In this document: in pieces, positions 55,510-64,000 of the stretch
Layout: each line of letters begins with the position of its first letter
Numbering within the stretch: position 1 is the stretch's first letter
NCBI RefSeq assembly: GCF_040939455.1
Contig: NC_134136.1
Span: forward strand, 72,906,501-72,970,500
Direction: 5' to 3'
Origin: Microcebus murinus
Taxonomy: Eukaryota > Chordata > Mammalia > Primates > Cheirogaleidae
Length of the DNA: 64,000 nt
Program-made: the position numbers and the translations under genes
The notes under the pieces: generated by a model
The model's database searches: none
The model's input: the letters and a program-made list of their open reading frames with translations, nothing else
What the model was told of the DNA's origin: nothing

Positions 55510-58500
55510 TTAATAGCAGTTTGCTGGAGAATATATCTGGTGCTTGTTTTTCCATTCTTGGGATACTTCACTTAGTAGTATGGGTTCCAGCTCTAACCAG
55601 GAAAATATAAGATGTGCTATATCACCGTTGTTTCTTAGAGCTGAATAGTACTCCATGGTATACATATACCACATTTTATTAATCCATTCTTGGATTGATG
55701 GGCACTTGGGCTGTTTCCACAGCCTTGCAATTATGAATTGTGCTGCTATAAACATTCGAGTGCAGGTGTCTTTTTTGTAGAGTGTCACTGGATCATTTGG
55801 GTAGATGCCCAGCAATGGGATTGCTGGATCAAATGGTATATTCACTTGTATCGCTTTAAGGTATCTCCATATTGCTTTCCACAGAGGTTGAACTAGTTTG
55901 CAGTTCCACCAGCAGTGTAGGAGTGTTCCTCTCTCTCCACAACCACGCCAGCATTTGTTATTTGGAGACTTTTTGATAAAGGCCATTCTCACTGGAGTTA
56001 AGTGATATCTCATTGTAGTTTTGATTTGCATTTCCCTGATGATTAGGGATGGTGAGCATTTTTTCATATGTTTGTTGGCCATTCTTCTGTCTTCTTTAGA
56101 AAAGTTTCTGTTCATGTCCTTTGCCCACTTTTTAATAGGGTTATTTGATTTTTTCTTGCTGATTTTCGTGAGTTCTAAGTATATTCTAGTTATCAGTCCT
56201 TTATCGGATACATAGGATGCAAAAATTTTCTCCCATTCTGTAGGTTGTCTGTTTACTTTCATGACTGTTTCTTTGGCTGTGCAGAAGCTTTGTAGTTTCA
56301 TCATGTCCCATTTATTTATTTTTGTTGCTGCTTTGATTGCCTTTGGGGATTTCTTCATAAACTCTTTGCCTAGGCCGATGTCTAGGAGAGTGTTTCCAAC
56401 ATTTTCCTCTAGAATTCTAATGGTTTCATACCTGAGATTTAAGTCTGTTATCCAGCGTGAGTTGATTTTTGTGAGAGGTGAAAGGTGTGGGTCCTGTTTT
56501 AACCTTCTACAAGTGGCTATCCAGTTTTCCCAGCACCATTTATTGAAAAGGGATTCTTTTCCCCAGCGTATGTTTTTGTCTACTTTGTCAAAGATTAGAT
56601 GGCTATATGAGGATGGTTTTATATCAGGATTCTCGCATCTGTTCCACTGGTCAATAATCCTATTTTTGTGCCAATACCACATTGTTTTAATTACTACAGC
56701 TTTGTAGTATAGTTTGATATCTGGCATATTAATGCCTCCCAATTTGTTTTTGTTGCCTAGAATTGCTCTTGATATTCGGGGTCTTCTTTGGTTCCATACA
56801 AAGCGTAAAATTATTTTTTCTATATCTGTGAAGAATGCTGATGGGATTTTAATAGGTATTGCATTGAATCTGTAGATCAGTTTGGGTAGTATAGATATTT
56901 TAATGATGTTGAGTCTGCCGATCCACGAGCATGGAATGGATTTCCATCTGTTTACATCCTCTGCTATTTCCTTCCTCAGTGTTTCATAGTTCTCCCTGTA
57001 GAGGTCTTTTACCTCCTTGGTTAAGTATACTCGTAGGTACTTTAATTTCTTTGTTGCTATTGTGAAGGGTATTGAGTCTTTAATTTGGTTTTCGATTTGA
57101 TTGTTGTTGGCATATACGAATGCCTCTGATTTCTGTGTATTGATTTTGTATCCTGAGACTTTGCTAAATTCATTGATCAGTTCCAGAAGTTTCCTGGTTG
57201 AATCTTTGGGGTTTTCTAGATATAATATCATATCATCAGCAAACAGTGAAAGTTTGATCTCTTCTGCCCCTATTTGGATACCTTTAATTCCACTTTCCTG
57301 TCTGATTGCTGTAGCCAGGACTTCCAGTACTATGTTGAATAGAAGTGGAGATAGTGGGCAGCCTTGTCTGGTTCCGGTTCTAAGTGGGAATGCTTTCAGT
57401 TTTTCCCCATTCAGTATGATGTTAGCTATGGGTCTGTCATAAATGGCTTGTATCATTTTTAGATATGTCCCTTCTATGCCTATTTTCTTGAGTGTTCGTA
57501 TCATGAAAGGGTGTTGAATTTTGTCAAAAGCTTTTTCTGCATCTATTGAGAGAATCATGTGGTCTTTGTTTTTGCTTCTATTTATGTGGTGAATTGCATT
57601 TATAGATTTGCGTATGTTGAACCATCCCTGCATTCCTGGGATGAAGCCCACTTGGTCATGATGGATTATTTTTTTGATAAGCGTCTGGATTCGGTTAGCT
57701 AAGATTTTGTTGAAAATTTTTGCATCTATATTCATTAGGGATATTGGTCTGTAGTTTTCTTTTTTTGTTGGATTCTTTCCTGGTTTTGGTATCAGAGTAA
57801 TATTCGCTTCATAAAAGGTGTCAGGGAGGTTTCCATTCTTCTCGATGTTGTGGAATAGTTTCTGCAAGATAGGTGTTAGTTCTTCTTTGTAAGTGTGGTA
57901 AAATTCGGGTGTGAAGCCATCTGGACCGGGACTTTTCTTTTTAGGGAGATTTTTAATTGCCGTTTCTATTTCAGCTGTTGAGATTGGTCTGTTCAGGGAA
58001 TCTATTTCTTCCTCGTTGAGCCTAGGGAGGCTGTGTGTTTCTAGAAATTTGTCCATTTCCTCCACATTTTCCAGTTTGTGTGAATAAATATCTTTGTAGT
58101 ACTCATAAATTATATCTTGTATCTCTTTGGGATCAGTTGTGATATCTCCTTTTTTATTCCTGATGGAACTTATTAGTGATTTCTCTTTTCTGCTTTTCGT
58201 TAGCTTAGCCAGTGGCGTGTCAATTTTGTTTATTTTTTCAAAGAACCAACTTTTTGTTTTGTTAATCTCCTGAATAGCTTTCCTGTTTTCAATTTCATTT
58301 AGTTCTGATTTGATCTTGTTGATTTCACTCCTTCTGCAGGGTTTGGGGCTGGTCTGTTCTTCTTTTTCCAGCTCTTTGAGTCGTTTCATTAGATTGTCTA
58401 TTTGTGATCTTTTTGACTTTTGATTGTAGGCATTTATGGAGATAAACTTTCCTCTCAGAACAGCTTTAGCTGTGTCCCAGAGGAGTTGATAACTTGTCTC

Positions 58501-59385
58501 TCCATTGTCGTTTTCTTCATAGAAGTTTTTTATTTCCGTCTTGATTTCTTCATTTACGAAGTAATCATTTAGTAGGAGGTTGTTTAATTTCCACGTTTTT
58601 GTGTAGAAATGTGAGTTTCTGTTAGGGTTGATTTCTAGTTTTATTCCATTGTGATCTGAGAAGATACATGGTATGATTTCTATTTTTTTAAATTTCTTGA
58701 GATTTACTTTGTGTCCTAGGATATGGTCAATCTTAGAGAATGTCCCGTGAGCTGATGAGAAGAACGTGTATTCAGTGGATTTGGGGTAGAATGTCCTGTA
58801 GATGTCAGTCAGACCCAATTGTTCTAGAGTTTTGTTTAAGTCCATTATTTCTTTATTAATTTTCTGTTTGGAGGATCTGTCTTGAGCCGTCAGTGGGGTA
58901 TTGAAATCTCCAGTGATTATGGAGTTGGTATTAATCCATTTGCTTAGATCTAGTAAGGTTTGCTTTATGAAACTGGGTGCACCTAAGTTGGGTGCATAAA
59001 TATTTAAAATTGTTATCTCTTCTTGTTGAACTGTGCCCTTCACCATTATGTAATGACCCTCTTTGTCTTTCACTACTTTTGTTGGTTTAAAAACTAAATC
59101 GTCTGAAATTAGAACAGCCACACCAGCCTTCTTTTGGCTTCCACTTGCCTGGAATACTGATCTCCACCCTTTTACTTTTAGTCTATATGCATCCTTGCAG
59201 GTTAGATGTGTTTCCTGAAGACAGCATATACTTGGCCTGTATTTTCTTATCCATTCAGCCAGTCTATGTCTCTTGAGTGGAGAGTTTAAGCCATTCACAT
59301 TTATTGAGAGAACTGATAGGTAAGGTAAATTACTGTTCATTCTCTTGGGTTGGATGTTGTTGCTTTGATTTCTCTGTTGAGCCAT
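55510..59385 (-). CDS. L1-H ORF2p: endonuclease/reverse transcriptase, intact
   Basis: A 1291-aa protein (human ORF2p is 1275) that nicks target DNA and reverse-transcribes L1 RNA at the nick. Endonuclease, about residues 20-255: catalytic N29, E58 (QETHL), Y130, D160 and N162 (GDFN), D220 and D244-H245 (SDH), matching human N14, E43, Y115, D145, N147, D205 and H230 with an offset of 15. The RT domain contains [22 protein letters not shown] and [12 protein letters not shown] near residue 718. A C-terminal C-x3-C-x7-H-x4-C motif lies near residue 1150. The start MAQQRN follows ORF1 by 65 bases, as expected for reinitiation-type translation. Unusual residues relative to the other copies here: R for G in KYLGVYL (57032 region) and N for D in HCWWDC (55905). 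Their effect is unknown. Confidence 0.95.
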   Translation of the reverse strand: MAQQRNQSNNIQPKRMNSNLPYLSVLSINVNGLNSPLKRHRLAEWIRKYRPSICCLQETHLTCKDAYRLKVKGWRSVFQASGSQKKAGVAVLISDDLVFKPTKVVKDKEGHYIMVKGTVQQEEITILNIYAPNLGAPSFIKQTLLDLSKWINTNSIITGDFNTPLTAQDRSSKQKINKEIMDLNKTLEQLGLTDIYRTFYPKSTEYTFFSSAHGTFSKIDHILGHKVNLKKFKKIEIIPCIFSDHNGIKLEINPNRNSHFYTKTWKLNNLLLNDYFVNEEIKTEIKNFYEENDNGETSYQLLWDTAKAVLRGKFISINAYNQKSKRSQIDNLMKRLKELEKEEQTSPKPCRRSEINKIKSELNEIENRKAIQEINKTKSWFFEKINKIDTPLAKLTKSRKEKSLISSIRNKKGDITTDPKEIQDIIYEYYKDIYSHKLENVEEMDKFLETHSLPRLNEEEIDSLNRPISTAEIETAIKNLPKKKSPGPDGFTPEFYHTYKEELTPILQKLFHNIEKNGNLPDTFYEANITLIPKPGKNPTKKENYRPISLMNIDAKIFNKILANRIQTLIKKIIHHDQVGFIPGMQGWFNIRKSINAIHHINRSKNKDHMILSIDAEKAFDKIQHPFMIRTLKKIGIEGTYLKMIQAIYDRPIANIILNGEKLKAFPLRTGTRQGCPLSPLLFNIVLEVLATAIRQESGIKGIQIGAEEIKLSLFADDMILYLENPKDSTRKLLELINEFSKVSGYKINTQKSEAFVYANNNQIENQIKDSIPFTIATKKLKYLRVYLTKEVKDLYRENYETLRKEIAEDVNRWKSIPCSWIGRLNIIKISILPKLIYRFNAIPIKIPSAFFTDIEKIILRFVWNQRRPRISRAILGNKNKLGGINMPDIKLYYKAVVIKTMWYWHKNRIIDQWNRCENPDIKPSSYSHLIFDKVDKNIRWGKESLFNKWCWENWIATCRRLKQDPHLSPLTKINSRWITDLNLRYETIRILEENVGNTLLDIGLGKEFMKKSPKAIKAATKINKWDMMKLQSFCTAKETVMKVNRQPTEWEKIFASYVSDKGLITRIYLELTKISKKKSNNPIKKWAKDMNRNFSKEDRRMANKHMKKCSPSLIIREMQIKTTMRYHLTPVRMAFIKKSPNNKCWRGCGERGTLLHCWWNCKLVQPLWKAIWRYLKAIQVNIPFDPAIPLLGIYPNDPVTLYKKDTCTRMFIAAQFIIARLWKQPKCPSIQEWINKMWYMYTMEYYSALRNNGDIAHLIFSWLELEPILLSEVSQEWKNKHQIYSPANCY

Positions 59386-59450
59386 AGAGATATCTGGCCT
59401 TTAATCATTGGGTGTTGGTTTTTTTTTTGTTGTTTGTTTGTTTTTTTTTT

Positions 59451-60455
59451 TTATATTCGTGAGTTTCTATTATGGTGTTCGATGTGTAACACTGTTTTGA
59501 GAACTTCTTGTAGGGCTGGTCTTGTCTTGGTGAATTCTCTGAGGCTTTGCTTGTCTGGGAATGTCTTTATTTCTCCTTCATATATGAAGCTTAGTTTTGC
59601 AGGGAATAGGATTCTAGGCTGGGCATTGTTTTGTTTCAGAAGAGTGAGAATGGGGCCCCTGTCTCTCCTTGCTTGTAAAGTCTCATTAGAGAAGTCTGAT
59701 GTTATTCGAATTGGCTTTCCTTTATATGTTACTTGCTTCTTTTGTCTTACAGCTTTTAGAAGGGCCTCTTTAGTTGATACTTTGGTCAGTCTGATGACTG
59801 CATGACGAGACATCCTCCTGTTTGCATTGAATCTCCCAGGGGTCCTCTGGGCTTCTTGAACTTGTATATCGAGATTTTGAGCAAGGCCTGGGAAATTTTC
59901 CTCTATTATATCTTCAAAAAGCTTGTCCAGCCCCTGAGTGTTGTCTTCCTCCCCTTCGGCCAACCCTATGACCCTCACGTTAGGTTTTTTCACATAATCC
60001 CACAGCTCTTGTAGACTTTGCTCTTTTCTCTTGTTTCTCTGCTGTATTTCTGTGACTGATTTATTTAATTGGAAGGTGTTATCTTCAAGCTCTGAGATTC
60101 TTTCTTCTGCTTGATCCACCCTGTTCTTGAGACTTTCCACAGTATTTTGTAGTTCCCTGAGTTGATTCTTCATTTCCAGGACTTCGGTTAAAGTTTTCTT
60201 CACTGTGTCAATCTCTTTGTTGTACCTTTGTTCCATTTCCTGGAGGTTTTTTCTGTTTTCTTGGTGTTGGTTATTGAGTTGTTGTTGCAGGTCAGTAAGT
60301 GTTCTTATGATCCACATTCGAAATTCCTCTTCTGTCATTTTAGTTGCCAGGTTTTGGTTGTTGTCTGTTTCTAAGGGGCTGGTGCTCCTCTTTGGGGGTG
60401 TGTTTTCCGTTTGTTTCTTCATATTTCCGGAGTTCCTTCGCTGATTTCTTCCCAT
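59451..60455 (-). CDS. L1-H ORF1p: RNA-binding chaperone, intact
   Basis: A 334-aa protein (human ORF1p is 338). It coats L1 RNA as a trimer in the cytoplasmic RNP. Order: N-terminal region (1-50) with basic patches and a proline-directed site at S26-P27; coiled coil about 50-150 with heptads (LRELQNTVESLKNRVDQAEE); RRM from about 157 (KKPNVRVIGL); C-terminal domain from about 251 with KGKPIRITSDFSNETLQARR and RPALQEVLKTVL. The ARR of that stretch corresponds to the RNA-contacting arginines of human ORF1p. The start was chosen at MGRNQRRNSG because L1-C and L1-D share it and the upstream leader is non-coding. No frameshift or stop. Confidence 0.95.
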   Translation of the reverse strand: MGRNQRRNSGNMKKQTENTPPKRSTSPLETDNNQNLATKMTEEEFRMWIIRTLTDLQQQLNNQHQENRKNLQEMEQRYNKEIDTVKKTLTEVLEMKNQLRELQNTVESLKNRVDQAEERISELEDNTFQLNKSVTEIQQRNKRKEQSLQELWDYVKKPNVRVIGLAEGEEDNTQGLDKLFEDIIEENFPGLAQNLDIQVQEAQRTPGRFNANRRMSRHAVIRLTKVSTKEALLKAVRQKKQVTYKGKPIRITSDFSNETLQARRDRGPILTLLKQNNAQPRILFPAKLSFIYEGEIKTFPDKQSLREFTKTRPALQEVLKTVLHIEHHNRNSRI

Positions 60456-62570
60456 TTTGCTCAGTTGTTGTTTCTTTCCTTTAGGTTTTCGTTTGGGTAT
60501 TCACACGTCTTATTTATTTTCTGAGCCAGTAGGTGGAGTTGCTCTCTGTCAGCAGCCTTCGCTGGGGTGGTGTCTGCAGGTCTCTCAACCCGCTGGGGAT
60601 CCAGCAGTCCGAGATGTAGAGGAGGGGAAACAGCTAATTACCCTACCCCTCCTGCTGGTCTCCTTAATTACACAGGTGGGAATAGATGGCAGGAACTGGA
60701 GCAGTTCCTCTCTCAGCTCCACCCCCAAGGTGGGGCTAGAGACTTTGGAACTGAAGGCCCAGCTCCAAGTCACCAGAGTGTGTGGGTAGTAACATCTCTC
60801 TGTCTTATATTCGCTGAAGCCTGTTTCCTACAAGGCTCGGCTCTGCTCAGGCAAACTCCAGGGCCTGGACACCGAGCACAGAAGGCCTGTGCAGACAGAG
60901 ATTGGCCAGAAGCCGGCAGGCCCGTAGCCAAACCCAGGGAACCCCGTCTTCTGTCTCTTTAATTGCACGGGTGGAGATAAGCGGTAGGAATGGGAACAGT
61001 TCCTATCTCAGCTTTGCCCCCAAGGCAGGGACAGAAACTTTAGAGCCAAGGCTCAGCCACAAGAAACAGGACGGTGGTAGATGTAAAGACGCTCTGCCTT
61101 ATAGCAGCTAAGGGTAACTTCCTTCGTGGGTGTCTCCTGCCAGGCAGGTTCTGCACTCTGGACACAGAGCGCAGGAGACCTGTGCAGTGAGAGATTGTCC
61201 TGAAGCCAGACCCACCAGGCCCCTTGTTCTGTCTCTTTAATTCCACAGGTGGAGATAAGCGGCAGGAACGGAGCAGTTTCTATTTCGGCTCCACCCCCAA
61301 GGCGGGGATACAAACTTTGGAGCCAAAGGCCTAGCCCCAAATCCCCGGGTGTGGGGGTCCGTAAAATATCTCTGCCTTATAGCCACTGACGGCTGCCTCC
61401 TGCAAGGCCCAGCGCTCCACACTCTGGGTGCAGCGTGCAGGAGACCTGTGCAGGGTGAGAGTGACCAAAAGCTGGCAGGCAGTCAATGGGACCCACCTGT
61501 CCCTGCCTTTTGTCTCTTGAATTACCTAGGTGGAGATAAGCGGCAGGAATGAGAACAGTTTCTATCTCAGCTCCGCCCCCAAGGCTGGGGCAGAGACTTT
61601 GGAGCTTAGGGCGGGGCACCGGGTCGCAGGAGAGTGTGGAAGGCACCCTTTCTCTGCCTTAAATCCGCCAAGGGCAATCAATCTCCCCTGTAGCTCTGCC
61701 CCATCCAGGCAGGGTCTACTCTCTGAGCACAGAGTCAGTGCCGCTTGTGCAGCAAGTGATGGTCCAATATCAAATTGGTGGAGCAGCGGCGCGTACCGGC
61801 GCTTTCTCTGCGCAGCCTCTCCAAACCCCGAGCGCAAGTCCGCGCTGGAATGCCGAGTCAGCGCTGGAATGCAGGGGCGGAGCGGTGGTGCCGGAGGGGC
61901 AGAGGGAGGGGGGTCCTAATGGATCAAGGAGTCTAACTTTGTGCACTCTGACCTCTCAGTGCTATCCCAAACCTCCTCCAAATCCAAAGTCAAAGCCTCC
62001 TGCTGTGTAAACTCCCCTTACTCTTGACCTGGGAGTGTTCGGCAGGGAAATGCCCGAGCGGGCTCTGGTTCCTGATGCGCGGAGAGTGGTTGCTGCGCGC
62101 GGACCCTCCCCCGCCTTAAACCGCGGCCGGCTGTTGTGTGCTCTGGGAACTCAGCGCGTTCACTACTCTAGTCTCTTCTCCACACAGCTTAATCCCGCGC
62201 TGCCATTTCTCACCAGCTTCAGGCACCTCCCGGCCTACGTGGGAGTGGAGCTCGGTGTGGGAAGGGGTGTTTCTCAGCGCCGGTTAGAGGCTGGCGCCAC
62301 TGCCCGCCGGCAGCGGCTTAAGCCGCGCCTCGCTCCCTCCCTGATGTGTGCCTCCGAATCCCCGAGTTTTGCGGGAGAATGATCGGTTCACCTTTGCTTT
62401 AGGCTGTAGATGATCTTATCCCTCTATTTCTTGTTGAGTGTCTGCAGTCTGGCAAAGCTGGTCTCGTGGAAGTGTAGATCGCTGGAGTGTGGCTATCCGC
62501 TTTCTTCACTATTTGCTCTGGGAGCAGAGAGCCAGGATGGCACCCCTACTCCGCCATTTTTCTACTCCCA
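60456..62570 (-). promoter_or_regulatory. L1-H 5'UTR / internal promoter region, about 2.1 kb
   Basis: In sense order: a CpG-rich distal segment (62570-61791), about four tandem units (61790-60659) and an ORF1-proximal leader (60658-60456). The first bases contain AAAAATGGCGGAG (plus-strand 62549-62561), a good YY1-type core, expected to fix the transcription start as in human L1. It is more than twice the length of the human L1 5'UTR. A small direct repeat GCGCTGGAATGC occurs at 61842-61853 and 61861-61872. The leader matches L1-D (33640-33931) and, in part, the middle of the L1-C 5'UTR. Confidence 0.8.
60659..61790 (-). repeat. Tandem 278-295 bp units in the L1-H 5'UTR
   Basis: On the plus strand four units begin with TCTCYTTAATT or TCTCTTGAATT at 60659, 60954, 61232 and 61513, giving periods of 295, 278 and 281. 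Each continues with a CAGGTGGAGATAAGCGG-like block, GCAGGAAYGGGAACAGTTCC, a GC box-like CCCCCAAGGC block, an ACTTTGGAGCC block, CTCTGCCTTATAG, a CTCTGGGCACAGAGCGC-like block and GAGACCTGTGCAG. By eye neighbouring units agree at roughly two thirds or more of positions; no alignment was run. The fourth unit fades near 61790. Confidence 0.85.
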
Positions 62571-62584
62571 ACACCATAACAATT
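62571..62584. repeat. Target-site duplication of L1-H (5' side of element)
   Basis: ACACCATAACAATT, identical to 55274-55287, directly abutting the 5' end of the element. Confidence 0.95.
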
Positions 62585-63168
62585 AATATGTTCATAACTT
62601 CAACTGCAACTCTACTGTTACACGTTAATTATGAAAAACACAATAAAGACTGAGTCCCAATTTTGAATAATTAAAAGATAAGGGCACAGTAAGTTCCTCT
62701 ATTATAATATATGTAACTCTGAAAGATGTCAATATCCATTTTGGAAGCCAATGTTCTATTGACTCAGAGAAAAATATAGCCAGCCATGATTAATTCTGAA
62801 AGAAGTAATAAAGTAAATATTTGTGAACATCATAGTATAACTAAAAGTTATGAAAGTAGAAGTTTTAACTCAGAATATTTGACATAAATGTATACTGATT
62901 TACTCTCTAGCTCTGTGTATTTGACTTCTTTTCCCAGATTCCACAAGTGAGACCAGGTTCTATTTACTATTTTTCATTCTATCTTGTATAATGTATATCA
63001 AACCATCATGTTGAATAACTTAAATATACACAATAAAAATTTTGAAATAATAATAAACAGTTTGAAAACGATAAATAAACACACACTGAGTTAAAGGGCA
63101 TTTTGGGAGTTGCTGAATCATCTAAAATAATCCTATCAGTTTGCCTGCTGGTTAATTTTAATAGTTGC
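62585..63168. other. AT-rich stretch, nothing recognised
   Basis: About 580 bases of AT-rich sequence between L1-H and L1-I, without recognisable repeats, genes or RNA motifs. Confidence 0.4.
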
Positions 63169-64000
63169 CTTTTATTTATTTATTTTTATTCAGCATATTA
63201 TGGGAGTACAAATGTTAAGGTTATATATATTGCCCTTGCCCCTACTCCCCAGTCGAATCAGAGTTTCAAGAGTGTCCATCCCCCAGGTGGGGTGCATCAC
63301 ACTCATTATGTATGTATATACCCATCCCCTCACCACGCACCTGTCTGACACCTAATATATGTTATTCCTATGTGTCCACTGAGGTGTTGATCAGTTAATA
63401 CCAATTTGCTAGTGAGTACATGTGATGCTTATTTTTCCATTCTTGGGATATTTCACTTAGTAGAATGGGTGCCAACTCTATCCAGGAAAATACAAGAGGT
63501 GCTATATCACCATTGTTTCTTAGAGCCGAATAGTACTCCATGGTATGCATATACCACATTTTATTAATCCACTCATGAATTGATGGGCACTTGGGTTGTT
63601 TCCACATCTTTGCAATTGTGAATTGTGCTGCTATGAACATTCGAGTGCAGGTGTCATTTTATACAATTTCTTTTGTTCTTTTGGGTACATGCCCAGTAAT
63701 GGGATTGCTGGATCAAATGGTAGATCTACTTGTATTGCCTTAAGGTATCTCCATATTGCTTTCCACAGAAGTTGAACTAGTTTGCAGCCCCACCAGGTAT
63801 TGTAGGAGTGTTTCTATCTCTCCACATCCAGACCAACATTTATTGTTTTGGGGACTTGTTAATAAAGGTCATTCTCACTGGAGATAAGTGATATCTCATT
63901 ATGGTTTTGATTTGTATTTCCCAGATGATTACAGATGTTGAGTATTTTTTCATATGTTTGTTGATCATTATTCTGTCTTCTTTTCGAAAGTTTCTGTTCA
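63169..64000 (-). mobile_element. L1-I: 3' part of an L1, continuing off the window
   Basis: Minus-strand L1 from its A tail (T-rich at 63169-63189) through a 3'UTR and into ORF2. The 3'UTR is of an intermediate-age type (AATATGCTGAATAAAAAT on the sense strand). It runs to the window end in the post-RT region, so its length and 5' structure are unknown. Confidence 0.92.
63395..64000 (-). pseudogene. L1-I ORF2 C-terminal region, broken
   Basis: The last 81 codons are open (63640-63395, ending MYSLANWY). Upstream the CCHC region (63785-63830) is altered: bases around 63798-63803 disturb the usual CACTCCTACACTGCTGG text, and stops and indels follow up to the window edge. Consistent with a dead copy older than L1-H. 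Confidence 0.8.

Larger units (their letters stand above)
55288..62570 (-). mobile_element. L1-H: full-length L1 with both ORFs intact
   Basis: About 7.28 kb on the minus strand: 5'UTR 62570-60456, ORF1 60455-59451, a 65-base A-rich spacer, ORF2 59385-55510, 3'UTR and A tail to 55288. A perfect 14-bp TSD flanks it. The start GGGAGTAGAAAAATGGCGGAG resembles an authentic L1 5' end. Both ORFs are uninterrupted and all catalytic motifs are present, so on sequence alone it is a candidate active element. Intact ORFs, an undecayed TSD and preserved CpGs suggest a recent insertion. The 5'UTR with tandem units is unlike that of L1-C and L1-F. Confidence 0.97.

Noticed and set aside
56021..56707. Plus-strand open frames of 64-148 codons inside L1-H
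   Set aside because: They are antisense shadows of ORF2 and recur antisense to ORF2 in every young copy.

Overview
The window is primate nuclear DNA, most likely from a strepsirrhine (lemur-type). Dimeric, 7SL-derived Alu elements (2703-3068, 9191-9511, 44424-44698, 45743-46055) place it in primates. At 2703 and 45743 they carry an extended middle A-rich linker with ATATATA that I associate from memory with lemur Alus. No host protein-coding gene, tRNA or rRNA could be supported. Nearly every long open frame belongs to LINE-1 (L1), and about three quarters of the window is L1 of different ages. Letters A to I and T below are local names only.

Layout. 1-5953: young L1-A (+), cut by the window edge and interrupted by an Alu. 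5954-11730: an old L1 (L1-B) holding a second old L1 (L1-B2), which itself holds a young 3' fragment (L1-B3) and a hAT-type MITE. 11731-20480: a Tigger-like MITE, then an ancient L1M-like 3' end split in three by an LTR-like element and by a twin-primed L1 (L1-T). 20582-27994: an MLT1-like LTR split by a minus-strand L1 tail and by L1-C, which is full length with one nonsense codon in ORF1 and one single-base deletion in ORF2. 27995-33590: the least repetitive stretch, with MIRs, LTR-like sequence and one L1 tail. 33591-39114: L1-D (+) with a perfect 15-bp target-site duplication (TSD). 39115-46280: MIRs, an ancient L1, several L1 fragments, and L1-E carrying a processed pseudogene, an Alu and a GAAA microsatellite. 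46281-54257: full-length but decayed L1-F and the 5'-truncated L1-G. 55274-62584: L1-H on the minus strand. 63169-64000: the 3' part of L1-I (-), running off the window.

The main object is L1-H. It is about 7.28 kb, flanked by a perfect 14-bp TSD, with uninterrupted ORF1 (334 aa) and ORF2 (1291 aa). All endonuclease catalytic residues, the FADD reverse transcriptase motif and the C-terminal CCHC motif are present. By sequence it is a candidate retrotransposition-competent L1. Its 5'UTR is about 2.1 kb and contains about four tandem units of 278-295 bp between a CpG-rich distal segment and an ORF1-proximal leader. Such tandem units recall rodent L1 monomers and are not the pattern of the human L1 promoter. 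The other full-length copies (C and F) have a different 5'UTR of about 1.4 kb that shares only a proximal module with L1-H.

The elements relate to each other as one L1 population. ORF1p and ORF2p act together in target-primed reverse transcription, and the same machinery explains the Alus, the processed pseudogene, the truncated L1 tails, the twin-primed inversion and the ultrashort L1 3' ends seen here.
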